From: Polyodon spathula
Lineage: Eukaryota; Chordata; Actinopteri; Acipenseriformes; Polyodontidae
NCBI RefSeq assembly: GCF_017654505.1
Contig: NC_054535.1
Span: 85,159,785 to 85,223,784, forward strand
Direction of reading: 5' to 3'
DNA: 64,000 bases
The position numbers were made by a program, and so were the translations under genes. Below are positions 1-12,888 of the stretch, piece by piece. The notes beneath the pieces are model-generated. The model was not told where the DNA came from. It saw only the letters and a list, made by a program, of their open reading frames with translations, and ran no database searches. Positions within the stretch are counted from its first letter, which is position 1. Every line of letters starts with the position of its first letter.

Positions 1-746
1 CCTGGTACAATCATCTACTGTCCGGAGAAGTCTGGTCAGAAGTGGCCTTCATGGAAGACTTGAGGCCAAAAAGCCATACCTCCAACGTGGAAACAAGGCC
101 AAGCGACTCAACTATGCATGAAAAATGGGGTGCAGAAAAATGGTTTCTTGCAAGTTTGGGGCTGCATTTCTGCAAATGGAGTTGGGGATTTGGTCAGAAT
201 TAATGGTCTCCTCAATGCTGAGAAGTACAGGCAGATACTTATCCATCATGCAATACCATCAGGGAGGCATCTGAATGGCCCCAATTTTATTCTGCAGCAT
301 GACAACAACCCTAAACATACAGCGAAAGTCATTAAGAACTATCTTCAGCATAAAGAAGAACAAGGAGTCCTAGAAGTGACGGTATGGCCTCCACAGAGCC
401 CTGATCTCAACATCATCAAGTCTGTCTGGGATTACATGAAGAGAGAGAAGCAACTGAGGCTGCCTAAATCCACAGAAGAACTATGGTTAGTTCTCCAAGA
501 TGTTTGGGCCGACCTACCTGCCGAGTTCCTTCAAAAACTGTGTGCAAGTGTACCTAGAAGAATTGATGCTGTTTTGAGGGCAAAGGGTGGTCACACCAAA
601 TATGGATTTGATGTAGATTTTTCTTCTGTTCACTCACTTTGCATTTTGTTAATTGATAAATATAATCTATTAACATGTCTATTTTTGAAAGCATTCTTAC
701 TTTACAGCATTTTTTCACACCTGCCTAAAACTTTTGCACAGTACTG
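1..746 (+). mobile_element. Tc1/mariner-superfamily element (DD38E-like), 5' part outside the window
   Basis: This is the 3' half of a DNA transposon that moves by cut-and-paste into TA sites. The reading frame holds the transposase catalytic core: VWGCIS, then QHDNNPKH with the second catalytic Asp, then WPPQSPDLN, and it ends at GGHTKY near position 603. The third acidic residue should sit in an NxIE motif. Here the motif reads NIIK, so the catalytic Glu is Lys. I count 38 residues between the Asp and this position rather than the usual 34, which fits the DD38E (Intruder-like) sister group of Tc1. Bases 1-117 translate in part as more upstream transposase (AKKPYLQRGNKAKRLNY). The right terminal repeat ends around GCACAGTACTG at 736-746 and runs straight into a TG/TA microsatellite. 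The copy is inactive as read. Confidence 0.85.
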
Positions 747-755
747 TGTGTGTGT

Positions 756-813
<58 letters not shown>
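745..813. repeat. (TG)n(TA)n microsatellite
   Basis: Compound dinucleotide repeat that starts at the terminal repeat end of the Tc1 element to its left. The open frame running through it is an artefact. Confidence 0.95.
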
Positions 814-829
814 TACACCATTTGAAGGG

Positions 830-2070
830 ATGTTTTTACTACAGGTCCAGGGTTTAAATTAAACATGTTGCTGGGCATCATGCGAGCCTAAGAAGGGGCT
901 TTCAGTGACGGCACATTTTATTCTGTCATAAAAATGTGCTGTTTTAATAGGGGTATTTGAGCTAGTGCATCACCCAGTCATAGCCGATGATAGGTTAAAA
1001 ACTGTCATAAATGACCTTTCCTGTATTAATAGTGGTCCATTAATTATTGAAGGAAAAGCTTTTTAAACAAGGTATCACACTCTCCCGTCAGGGCTCATTT
1101 CATCCTCTTCCTAATCTGATTTATTGAGAGATTATTGAGGCATATTAAATATGTGACTGAGTCTTGTCATAATTACATTCATGAAAAGTTTCTATGAGCA
1201 ATGAGTATCTCTCTGATTTATAATGTAGGTTCCTCCAGTTTGATTGTTTACTGAAGCTGAGGTTAAGATTTAGCCAAAAATATAGGTACATTAAAAAATG
1301 ATCTGTTTTGAAGTAGTAGTAAATCAATAGAAATGATGTGATGGATGCACGTAATGTAACTTTGTGAAGAGTAAAGTGTGTACTGTTTCCTGAAATTATC
1401 CCCTACCGTTATCCCCTACCCTTAAAAAATGGTTTAAATACACATTTGTATGCAGTTTTCTTAATGCCAATACAACCCCGAATCAAAGTAGCTCCCCCAC
1501 ATAGGAAATGGTATTCTTTCCAAAATAAATAAATAAATAAAAACATGAATTAGAAAACTATGGTATGTTTCAGGGTTCCTTGAGGAGAAGGTTGTTTCTA
1601 TTACAGTCGTCAGAGGCTCCTATAAACCAGTTTCAATTACAGTATGTTTTATTAGACCTTTTAGAATTTAATTCCTGCTAAAAATCATCCATTTAGCACA
1701 GTAATCTTCCATAAATTACAATTTGAGTAGCAAGACCAACAGACATGTCTTTTTCACCTCTGAAATACAGGCTGCATTGTTAAACATACTGGAGATGCAA
1801 TCTCACATGCCGTGCTGTTTGTCATTATTTATTAACAAGTAATATGGGATGCAAACAAACAAAAAAAAAATAATGCTATCTAGTTAATGTGCATGTGCGT
1901 ATATCATATTAGTGCATGTAATAGTCATTACTGTACACTGTAACAGGCTGACAGAATATAAAGATGGCATGAGAGGGAATGGAAAGCACTCAGTAAATTT
2001 TACCTGTTTTTAAAATACAAAAATCAAACCAGGTCAGCTTGTAGCACAGAGAGGTGTGTCTCAGAGAGGC
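830..2070. other. Intronic/non-coding stretch, nothing recognised
   Basis: AT-rich single-copy-looking sequence. I see no exon with splice sites, no RNA gene and no transposon end. It holds a short (AAAT)n run near 1525 and an A-run near 1860. Confidence 0.5.
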
Positions 2071-2328
2071 TACAGCTGTTAACGCTATAGAATTAATATA
2101 TTTTAATATATTTTGACATAGTCAAATGAAACCTGCTGAATAATGTCACATAAACATATTGAATTAGATACTGCTTTGTAGTTTTCCCATATACTCCAAA
2201 AACTGACATTTTGCAATCTAACATGAACTACTGTACTACTGTTTATCTTCCGGTAGACATTTACAATGTCATTTTGTAGCTTCTTTGATTACATGATATT
2301 AAATCAAATATCTAAATTATGTTCATTT

Positions 2329-2362
<34 letters not shown>

Positions 2363-2452
2363 GTTTTTTTTTTTTTTTTTTTTAATTTTGTCTCAATCCT
2401 CTTATAATCTTTTAAAATTCTAGGTGATGCAAAACTTTTGGCCATAGCTGTA
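2071..2452. mobile_element. MITE copy A (Tc1/mariner-like TIRs)
   Basis: Short non-autonomous DNA transposon with no coding sequence. The right end is a clear terminal repeat: AGGTGATGCAAAACTTTTGG then CCATAGCTGTA. The left end starts TACAGCT, but most of the terminal repeat is missing and the sequence resumes at CTATAGAATTAA. The interior matches copy B at 38711-38990, for example AAACCTGCTGAATAA and CATATTGAATTA in the same order. It is bounded by TA, as expected for Tc1/mariner. A long poly-T (2331-2383, broken by AAGG) lies inside and is absent from copy B. Confidence 0.75.
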
Positions 2453-2840
2453 GACTAGAGAAGATTTTCATTGATTTTGCAGACTCTTCTTGGAGAATAA
2501 ACTGAAGATTTCTTACACACATGTATTTAGAATTTTTATAATTGTGTAACATGAGAATCAAACTTGGGATTTACATACAAATATAATTGTATATTTTTGC
2601 AATACTATTTAATAAAATATTAAATTTTATTAATAAAGATTGTAACCCTGAAATTAAGTCAATTTTTCCAGCCTAATTTGAAAATGTAAGTTTACTGACC
2701 TTGCATAAGCTGTAAAGGGAGGCTATTTAAATAGACGCAAACATGTCTGACTTTAGTATTGTCTGCCTAACAATTTCAGATTTAAAGGTTGTAGCCAATT
2801 CTCTTCTCAGATCATTTCATCTTTATATTCATATTTATTT
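2453..2840. other. Non-coding intronic sequence
   Basis: AT-rich, no recognised feature. Confidence 0.4.
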
Positions 2841-3200
2841 ATGTATTTATTGTATTTATATAGCTCTTTTTACACAAACATCGCAAAGCGCTGTACAGAT
2901 TACATAGCAGAAAAAAGAACAAACCACAGTACATTTATATAGCATGTCACACATACAACTGCCACAGTCAGACCGTTTAAATAATAGTATATGCATAATA
3001 ATACAAAAGCAGCGATTTTGAAGTTACATTAAAACCCACTAAGACACGAAAGCCGTTTCATAAAAGTGCGTTTTTAGTCATGACTTGAAAACTGTAACGG
3101 TCCCAGCTTCCCTGACAAACGAGGCCAGAGCATTCCATAATTTCCGAGCTCCACTAGAAAAAGCCTTGTCTATAGAGTTGGAGGTAGTGTTAAGGCCAGG
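2841..3200. repeat. Old interspersed repeat with TATATAGCTCTTTTTACA / AAAGCGCTGTACAG motif
   Basis: The segment opens with a TATATAGC(G/T)CTTTTxACA-type motif, followed by AAAGCGCTGTACA. About 220 bp later it has GACTTGAAAACTGTAACGG and GCATTCCATAATTTCCGAGC. The same block order recurs, more diverged, at 52620-52900. This layout is common in interspersed repeats of fish genomes. I cannot name the family or define the ends from sequence alone. Confidence 0.5.
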
Positions 3201-5160
3201 ACTAGTTGTGCATTGCAAATGTTAGCGTTGCAGTGGCAGGAAACACAAATAATACTACATTAGAAGAGGACTTGCATAGCTAATAAAAAAAAAAAAAAAA
3301 AAAAAATCCTTTCATATTTGATACCAGTCAAACTAGTACAAATTAAGATGACCATTTTTATCAAGTTGACTAACATTCTAATGAATGCCAATAGCAACCT
3401 CAATTTGTAATGGAAAGTTGGAAGAAAAATGATTTTATAAAATCAGGGTTGTCCTACAAGGAACTTCTTGGTAAAGGATAATCAAGGGACCAAATGAAGG
3501 TACTGTAGCAAGTTGGTGTATTCAGATGTTATATATTGACTGAAGATTAGTCCACCACTAACCTTCGAAGCGTGAAACTCTTTCTGTAATGGCAACTTAG
3601 TTTTCAGCACCCACATATAATCTAGTGCAAAATACACAAACATATTTTAATAATGTCTTTAAACACAACACTTTTTGAGCGTTTTAATTGTTTGTTGTTT
3701 GCACAGTGGGGCCACCATACTATATCCCAGTGTTTCTTTATGACATGTTTGTGCTGTGACATTATTATTGCTGCCTCTACCATACCTCTACCCAATATCG
3801 AAAAAAAAAGAACTCCACAGCAACAGAGAATTAACATAGTATGGAATGGCTGCTTGACAGAGGGTTCAGGAATAGGCTGCTGCAACATCTAATAAAAAAG
3901 CAGATAGAAGTAGAAAGGGTGGATGCAGTGGGCATGAAATCAGCAGGAACTAATGTTACGCTACTTTTGTTTTTGTTGTTGCTCATTTCAGGTTGGTATT
4001 TTTATTTCTTATCACCTCTGCATTTGTTGCTTAAAAAAAAAAAAAAAAAGTTCCACATTAGTGCACTCCAAACAATAAATTTAAACTGCGTTTTTGATGT
4101 ACCAGTTCAAATTTCTGTCAAATTTTTTTTGCTTCCCTGGATGCTTTGAAGCCCAGCCTTTTTGATCTTTTGTTTTTTTTTCTCTAGGCATAGGCAAAAT
4201 ATAAAGAGCACAAAACTGTTGACTGCACAGTGGATTGTCAATTATTGTTAATTCGGTGGACATTTTTTATAATTTTTATTTTGACAATAACAGTTGTCTT
4301 TTAGAGTTTTTAGATCCAAAGATATTGTTTTTTTTTCTCCTCAGGTAAGATTCTTTAACATGCTTTTAAATGTTGTACCTTTGTATAAAAAAAATATGTA
4401 AAAATTAGAATCCTGGTTTAGATTGTCACGTGGCACAGAAATTTCCGTTTCAACAGTGTTCCAAGATCCTTTGTAAATAACGATCTCTTGATAGAATTGA
4501 TCCGCATTCCCTGGTGGATAGAACTCATGTATCAGTAGCTGAATAAGAACTTGTTGAATAGGCACCACATGTATATCTTTGGTTCTCATCATTACTCATT
4601 TTCTTAGTCAGGACTATTGTGGTCTCTGTGTTACAACTACTGAAATGTATCTGTTTTCCCGCTGTGTGATTTACCATTATGGTGTATAATTTCAGACATT
4701 TGAAACACAAGTAATCTCATAGCCATGGTTGTGGTGGATATACACTATGGAAGTTACTATAATGTAACGAAAGAAAGAGGTTGTGATTTAAGTTTTAGGA
4801 AGCCCAATAATCCCTATGCTGTACTGTGTGTACTGCTTCTGTTTTATGGGTTATGAACCTATTAAAGACCAGCGTGATTAAATACACAAAGGTATATAAT
4901 TGAAATAAGTGATTTACAATCAAAAAGTGAGAATAACATCAACCATGGCGTATTTAGGGATCAGGTGGAAGAGACTAGTTTAATAAGAGGGACATATCTA
5001 ACATTACAAACATTACTAGATGAAGAATGGCTTATAACCTGAAATCTCCTGAATGAAATATCAAGCTAGATCCAAGTATTTGGAACCTGCATAGTCGCTA
5101 CAGTAACAATGCAAAAAAAGTACACATCGTTTAAAATTTATTCGTATTGTGTTAGGGTCA
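3201..5160. other. Intronic sequence without recognised genes
   Basis: Contains poly-A at about 3282-3306 and 4034-4049, otherwise unremarkable AT-rich sequence. Overlapping open frames on both strands around 3622-4263 show no domain or codon pattern and are judged to be chance. Confidence 0.45.
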
Positions 5161-5165
5161 AATGG

Positions 5166-5410
5166 TCAAGTGCAGACAACAGCACATTTAATAGAAGTAC
5201 CAAAAATCTTTATTTCTGAAATGCAGTCAGATGTAAACATTTTGGGATCAATAGCAGCCCTGCTCTTTGTCAAAGCATGAGAAACAAGGCAGTCTGTGGA
5301 AAATAAATTAATCTTCAAATGCTTAGAACAATAGGTGCAGTTAATTAAAAGACTCCATACATACAAACTACATTATAGTGTTAAATATGGGGTTTTCTAT
5401 GCCTGCTCAT
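5166..5410 (-). repeat. Diverged retroelement-tail-like repeat, copy 1
   Basis: On the minus strand this reads like the 3' tail of a retroelement: CATGCTTTGACAAAGAGCAG, GATCCCAAAATGTTTACATC, then CAGAAATAAAGATTTTTGG. The last motif resembles the polyadenylation-like tail of Penelope-type or similar elements. Matching blocks appear at 8660-8860 in the same orientation: GAAATGC(A/T)GT(C/T)AGATGT, CATGAG(A/G)AACA and ATAGTGTT(A/G)AATAT(G/A)GGGT. The family assignment is an inference. The homology between the two copies can be seen by eye. Confidence 0.4.
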
Positions 5411-7802
5411 TGATCATTGTTAATAATCAGCACACAAGTTTTGAACTGTATTCCATTGGAACTTAAAAAACAATACCTCAAACACAATAGAGATCCCAAA
5501 TTGAATCTTTACTGGTCGAGACTCCAATTAGGATCTCGCTTGTAAATCTTGCTGCATTGAAATCTCTACCTTGACATACAGGGTTACGTGGCTGTAAAAC
5601 AGGATTATATTTTTTTGTTTGCAATCGATAAAGATCAGTTCCAAAAGGATAGAACAGGGACAGCATTCTGTAAACATGCACGGACCTCGCTCTCTTTTTG
5701 GGTTGTAAGGAGATTGGGAAAGAAACCAATAGTGGTATAATAAACATTTCCAAGGTCTGCCACATCTAATAACTTGCTGTTTCTAGACAGCACCAATGCT
5801 TGTCACTGGAGATCACCAGCCACAGTCTGAAAATAGAAACAAGAAGGGCCTCTGCTACTGGGACAGGCATACTGTGTATAAGGGCATCATTATGGATTGT
5901 TCAGCTTTGAAAATTTACCAGCCGCTCAATCAGTTTCGTGATACAAAAATCTCACCAGTTGTCCAGTACTTGTCAACAAGAACTGCAATTGCTACATTTA
6001 GCCACCAGATGGTATGTGTTTCTTGCTAAAATGGTTTTTCAACACACAAAAAAAAAAAAAAAAAAAAGTTAAAGTAGGATAATTTTACCATAGATTATCA
6101 TTATTTTTTAATGTATGTTTACGTGTATTTAATATGCATAACATTTTCATACATAGCTATTCAGAATTATTGATTATCAGATTCATATCCTAAACTCTTT
6201 TTCATGGGATGGTGATGGCTGTTTATTTTGAGTAAGAACAGAAATTTGAGGGATTTCTCATTATTGTAAATTATGTTTAGAAAGTGGGATCATGTTCATT
6301 TTGAATGGGTTGCTAAAGGCAGGTGATTTCTAACAGATCAAGCAGATTGTAAGGTGGCTGGGGACTCACAAGGAAACTTTGAAGTACATATAAGCTGTTC
6401 CTCTCTGTTTCGGATACAGAGAGCGGTGTGGTTTTTATGGCTTTTGTCTGGAACTGCAGATGTAGGAACCCCATGAAAAAGCAGTTTTTTCTGTGAATGT
6501 TTTGCTGAAGCAGATAGGCGCAAGGCAAAGGTGGCTAGACACACACATTAGGTCCACTTGATACAGCTGTTACAATTGGCAAATGTAATATTGCAAAAGC
6601 AGTGGATAGAGCTGGCACAGTGGGCACAATTAGTTCAGAGAGAAGGCTCTGCCAGTTTACACAGCAGGTAAATTTGGTGCTATGGGGCGTTAGTCTGTCA
6701 CAAAATGCAGTTCTAGGGCACTGTGGATTTCTGCTTCTTGGTTAATCCATTGGTACCATTGATGTAGCAAAAGTAGATGGTACATATACAATTAACCTTC
6801 TAGTATGTATAACATTACCCATAGCAAAATGGTATTACTGGGTGGTATTATGCAGACGCATTTACATATAAATCGAACAGAAATGCAAATGCAATATCAT
6901 CGTTTTAGTATGAAATTTAAAAAAAAAAAGTCAGTTGTGTCAGGAGTGAGCCAGGAAAAAAAAATCCTACAATTTCACGTTAAAAACAAGAACAGTGAAT
7001 AGGGAGGGGTCGTTATTAAATTGTAAAAGAGCTTTGATCTGACAAATAATTTATTACAGCTTACCTTAAGAACCAGGAATGTTGTCGTAATCAAGCACAA
7101 ACCGGTTCTCATGGGCTTAGTTGTGTTGATGTGCATAGTTTTTGGCAGAATGCTATTGCCAACCCCATGGGCTTTGTGTTAAGGGTTAAGGTAGTCTGAG
7201 GTCTAATCAGTTTGCCTGGGTATTAGTAAAAATGAATGGTACTAAGATTGAGCCATGTAACCAAGGTGCACAGACTCCCTGGAGAGCTCAGACAGAGACA
7301 GGGATTGGTGGGAGAGATCTAGCGGAGTGCTGTTAGTTACTAAGGGTATATACCAGGCATGTAATTGGGATGGGGTCACAAAGAGTGCATTAAACCAGAT
7401 TGACACAGAACAGCTGGAATATCTCTGGACAACATTGTAAACTGTGAATAACAGGATATGGGAGCATGCATTCTGATGCAATTATATGCATTTGCATATT
7501 TCACTTTGATACTTGTGATTACAACAAAAGCTGATTATGTTGTTAAAATAGAACAATGTGTCAGTTCTGACATTTATCACCTTGAAGCTCCTCAGTTCAT
7601 GACATCCAATCAAACTCGCATGTATGTTGGTGGTGGGGGGACCTAAAATGTACCCATAATTCAAGGTAACAGATTAAGGACAAGCATTTAGTAAACATTT
7701 TACTAAAAGAAAAAACAGAATACACATTTCTAGTAATTTAACAAATAGTCTTTATTAAAAAATACATACATACATAAATAAATAAATAGTAGTAATTGAA
7801 GG
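5411..7802. other. Intronic sequence without recognised genes
   Basis: Open frames at 5478-5765 (minus), 5796-6029 (plus) and 6313-6544 (minus) show no recognisable domain and have no convincing splice signals. A poly-A run sits at about 6045-6066. Confidence 0.4.
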
Positions 7803-8588
7803 TATTCGTTCATGACAAAAGTATTGGCACCCCTGCTTTAGTATTTTGTGTGTCCTTCTTTTGCTTTTATTATGGCTTTCAGACATTCATGATGATTTTT
7901 AACTAGTATGTTACATCTTGGTGAAATCTAGACCCATTTTCTCTTGTATATTTTCTTCAGCTCAGGCAGATTGGATATACAGTGCTTTTCAGATCAGTCC
8001 AAAACCATTTCTATTGGATTGAGATTTGGTGATTGCAAAGGCCCTTCCAAAGCGTTTATCTTCGTTTTCTTCAAGAATTGAGAAAATACCCAAATACTTT
8101 GGGTCATTGTCATATCTGAGATAAACTGTCGTCCAATCAACCTACAAGCAGATGGTAGCAATGTACTTTGTAGAATGTTTTGATACATGGCTGCGTTCAT
8201 TCAATCTTCAATGACGTGAATGTCTCCAGTCCCTGAACTGCTAAAACACCCTCATGTCATGATCGAACCACCTCCATGTTTAACTGTAGGTAGAAGGTTT
8301 TCTTCTGAAAGCTTTCCTTTTTTTTCTCCAAACGTAGCGTGATCCGTTTTTGGGGAAGTGTTATATTTTAGTTTCATTGTACCGGAGATATTTGTTGAAG
8401 AATGCTTCAGATCCCTGTTTGGATTTCTTGGACAATTTTAAATGGTTTGTTTGATTAATGTTCTTTAAAAGTGCTTTGCAGCCTTTGTACAGTTCATCCA
8501 TGCGTTATTATGCCTGATGCTTCTAAGTCTTTGAAAAAAGTATTGAGTTATATTTAGTTTAGGGTCAATACTTTTATCTACAACTGTA
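7803..8588 (-). mobile_element. Tc1-family DNA transposon remnant, internally deleted
   Basis: Inverted ends can be seen. The left end has GACAAAAGTATTGGCACCCC and the right end, read on the minus strand, is TACAGTTGTAGATAAAAGTATTG. Both start at TA. On the minus strand a decayed transposase can be followed: YDNDPKY (second catalytic Asp region, one frame), then after a frameshift LQSPNLNPIE (third catalytic Glu) and the C-terminal KEGHTKY. At 786 bp against the usual 1.3-1.6 kb, a large part is missing, including the DNA-binding N-terminus. It cannot encode an active enzyme. Confidence 0.8.
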
Positions 8589-8659
8589 TATCTATTATTT
8601 CAGGGTGAAATGATAAAGTGCATATAATAGCATGCTTAGTAAAAGTAAAAAAAAAAAAA

Positions 8660-8900
8660 AAAAAGAAATGCTGTTAGATGTTGTAAAAGTTTTAGGATCA
8701 GTCACAGCTCTGTGCATTGTTAGAACATGAGGAACATATCAAATACAGAAATCAGCAAAATACAAGTAGTACAAGTCATCTGCATATGCGAAATTATGAA
8801 CCATTCATTTAAAACATACAAACAATAGTGTTGAATATAGGGTCTTGCGTGATAATAGCTTTTTTTCTTTGTGCAAACTCCCTGTGTATTCAGCAGACCA
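8660..8900 (-). repeat. Diverged retroelement-tail-like repeat, copy 2
   Basis: Partner of the segment at 5166-5410, in the same orientation. Shared blocks include the AGATGT...AGGATCA...CATGAGGAAC region and ACATACAAAC...ATAGTGTTGAATAT. Identity is patchy, so both copies are old. Confidence 0.4.
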
Positions 8901-10249
8901 GTGTACACTGTTATTCCACAATATTGGTTTCATACTTCATATAGCAGTATTCTCTGATTCCCCATGATTCTGCCCTGTTTAGGGAAGTCGATGAACCTTG
9001 ATCTAGAAAACAGACTCGCTGTTGAACACGGCCAAGAAAAAATGCATTTGTTCCATGAGTACAGATTTGGGCTTTTATCATGCAGCCTTTCCTCAAAATG
9101 TTGTCCATTTGCTATGAATATATACTAACTGTGGGTGGAATGTTTTTTTGCCTATTAACCCTAGTCAGGCTCCTGTGAAGGGATCAGCAAGACAAGATGT
9201 AAATATAAACTTTTGCAACGCTGCAAATGGTAGTGTGATTCAGCCCACTGTTTTTCCACTCTGCGGTTTTCTAGGATTCTTTTACTTTACAGTACAGTGA
9301 TCATTTTCACTGCCACATTGCTTTAATCACCAGCTATCATTGATGCAGATCTTTTTCACATATCCATTTTACTTGTTTACAAACTATTCTGTCTGTTTTG
9401 CTTTGTTTCTATTCACAAAAAAAAACATGTGACTGTTTCAAATGTGTCAAGTAACTCTGACATAGAAACAGTAAAATGTCCTTGTGTAAAGTATAACGCA
9501 TTTGCTGTAATATATTAAGGATGTTGTGAAGACTGTGCTATTCCCTTGTCATCTTATGTCTTTAAACCTTCCATTTTTGTTATCAGTGAAATGGCATGAT
9601 TTACAATAGCATTAATTGCTCCACAATTATGTGGCTGTGCATCATTTGTATTCAGACTGCAGTGTCTGTGCCATTCACACCATCTAGCAATGAACAGCTT
9701 TCAAGGGCTCCAGTCTGACTGAGGCATGTGGGAGAAACAGCACCTTGATTAAAAGCCAGAAAAATATAATTTCTAGTAGAATACAATTGGGCTGATCACT
9801 ATAGTAATTGACCGCTTTGTGCAATGTGAGTGGTCTGTCCTTCAGACCATACCAGAGATTGTCTCTGTATTCTATATACCATACCACTATATATGTATTT
9901 TTTTGTGACACACTGGTTTAAACTTGTTTGCCAGCTGGCAGAAAGCTTATAGCTTTTTTTATAGATCCTTGGAGAAATTGTTCCTTTCTTTGAAAATTGG
10001 GCATCGAGCTGGGCTCATTTGAAGCCTTCCAATGCTTTCTTTATGTCAAAGACTAATCTGTACAAAGGTGGTTTAGGTGCATAACATCCTTGTACTTAAA
10101 ATTGATTCACACACACACACACAAAGCCTTTCATTTTCATAGAATCACTATATTAAAAGCCTAATTTGTCTTAGTTCTATTTTCCCTATAATATGCCAGG
10201 GTTATTTTAAAAACAAGCTATTATCATTATTGGCATCTGAGAACTTGTA

Positions 10250-10295
<46 letters not shown>

Positions 10296-12851
10296 TTCAA
10301 ATTATAAATTAATTCCAAGAATAAACATATTTTGAAAAAATTATTCCACAAATACTCATGCATTTTTTTTGTTTTTGTTTTCTTTTCCTATTGTGAAGTA
10401 TACAGGAATGCCAAATCAGATGTGAAAGAATAATATTCATAGTTAATTAAAGTTAAATAGCTTAGACAATATGTGTAATTAATTAGCTCACTTCTACTCA
10501 TGACCCTGTTCTTGAATTTCATATTCCACTCTGAAAATGAAATTCCTTTGAACACTTGGCTGCTACATGAATTATTAAAGAAACAGCACTGAATAAAATA
10601 TTAATGCATTGTCTCACAATCATTTTATAATGTAAGCAGTTGGGGCAGTGTTAAAGACCTTTGAAGAGCTTTCATGGAGACGATCACATAGCTTATAACA
10701 AAATGTTGCTAAAAAAGTGTCAGCTCTGCTATTGTTTGCTATTTATTTAGCAACATCAAAAGATACAACTTTTAGATGATAAAGTGCCACTTTAATGATT
10801 ATCCAGGCATGCTATTGTAACCACAAATCAGATCATGTTGGGGTCCAATAGATATTTGGTATAAAATGTGATTTTTTTTTTGTTGTTGTTTTTGTTTCAA
10901 TTGAATGTTCTGCTGAGTGAATAAAATATACCAGTTTGTAAAATTAAACCATATCAATGGTAACCAAGCTCACGTCAACCTATCTAGGATTTTCTTTGAA
11001 AGTTAACCAATTTTCTACATTCAGCTACAACGGAGTAGGAATAAGCCTACAAAAATAATTGTCTGTAAAGTTCCTCAACAGATGAAACCAACTATTAAAA
11101 AAGGGACCCACAGCTGTTATGGACAACTGCCTGTGACAAATGTTCAAAGAGTCTAACACATCTGCGTTTGTTTTCAGTCCTTTATGGAGCCACACAAGTT
11201 GGCAGCAATCCTTCTCATAAGTACACAACTCAGGAGTGATACACAAGGAAAATAAAAAAGGGCCTATTTATAATCTCTGTTTTAAATGTAGTTTCATTTT
11301 TGGTGTGTGGTTGCATAGGATTGATGAAAACTAACCTTCTAAAGATTAATGGCTCAGCTTGTCTGCTGGTTGACATTTGAGTCATTTAAGTTAAGTTCCA
11401 ACTTGTCAATTTCATTTGAAATATCGGTTGTGCCTTGAGTTTTCTCTTTCAGGTCTTGGATTCTCTCTTGCTTGATCATTCAGTGCAAACCACTAATGTT
11501 CCAATTGACCTCCAAATATATCAAGTCGTATTTCAGGCAGGATATCCTTATCAGTTCCGAGAGACTAAAGATTCTGCTGGGATGGCTCTAATAACTCTAA
11601 TCTGAGAGCAAGATTTGGTGTCTACATTTTATAAACTTATATTTGCGTTTGTTTATGTGTACATACATTGAAACTTGCATGGGTTTTCTGCCCTCAGGAG
11701 CATCTTTTTAATCTAACAACACTGCACGAACGCCACAGCACTACAAATAATAGTTTAATGGCCTTAATAGAAAGAATTCAATTTAGTCGATGAAAAGAAA
11801 CAAATTCTACACCCTAGCAGTAAGTCACTGAAATAGATGGGTTAAAAATGAATGAGGGCTTTCGTGTGTTGGCATTCAAGACACAATGATTGATTCAACA
11901 GCCATTGTGTATCGTTATCATTAAATCAGCCGGCTTGCACACACATCACCAGACTGTCAGTTAGGATTGTATAATGTGGGGCAACAGCTCTGGTATAACT
12001 CCCCTAGACTCTCAGAGTCAGCATGTTAATCCTGACGTAAGAGACAGGTAAAAATATATAGACTGTGGACCAACAGTAAATTGAAAACATTTTTCATGAC
12101 ATCCATTTCCGACAATGGCATGACGGTAAATCCCCATAGAACCCACGAATAGAGGGCTCTTAAACTGTCACTTCTTCAAAATCCGGTCATTCAGTGAGAA
12201 AGAACTGACTTATTGATACATGTCAGTGTTTGCATGTTAGGTTTGACTCTAGGTGATTTTTATATGTCACGAATATAGCAAGAGGTGAGGTCTAGTTCTT
12301 ATACCTTTCTTAGACATAACAAGTGTTTTGTGTTTTTTTGATTTTAACTCCAAAAAGCCAAACGCAGTAATTCACTTTGATGGCTACTTTACCCAGATAT
12401 GGTGTCTTGAAGAATACTTTGTATTTAATCTTCACATAAATATTACATGCAGTTTTTTTCCAAATGTTCTTTTGTTTCAGCTGTTTATCAAAACATAAAG
12501 GGCTAGTTGTACTAAGATTGGCCAGTCGCAGTGCAAACATACCACAGTTTGCATTTTTGTTACGACAGTTCGCAAAGTGCACATTTTGTCGTATGTACTA
12601 AGAAAAAATATGTTCATTGAGAGCCGCAATATACTAATTTAAATATTATCTGCGTCATTTTTGCAAGATCTCTAGCGAGAGTTGTGCGACATTTTTTCAA
12701 ATAAAATAGCAGCAGTTGAGTTGTGGTTTTCTGCAGCAGAGGGTGTCCGAAGGATAACGTCTATACATGCAAGGGTGCAAGAATCAAAATAACATTGTTT
12801 TTGTTAAACGTCATCTGTACAATGCATTCTGTTCCATCATTCTATTATATA

Positions 12852-12885
<34 letters not shown>
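8901..12885. other. Intronic sequence; (GT)n at 10252-10291
   Basis: No exon, RNA gene or transposon that I can support. It holds a 40-bp (GT)n repeat at 10252-10291. At 12500-12700 a slightly CpG-containing block begins GGGCTAGTTGTACTAAGATT; this could be the end of a DNA transposon, but I find no matching opposite end. A (TA)n run at 12845-12885 abuts the Tc1 element to the right. I looked for the dtwd2 exon encoding the segment before VQLKTS and did not find it. Confidence 0.45.

Positions 12886-12888
<3 letters not shown>

Noticed and set aside
5796..6029. Possible upstream dtwd2 exon
   Set aside because: Its translation has none of the DTWD2 motifs (for example GTWSQAK) that should precede VQLKTS.
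11455..11600. Exon-like block after TTTTCTCTTTCAG
   Set aside because: A good acceptor, but the following sequence matches no part of DTWD2 and has no clear donor in a consistent frame.
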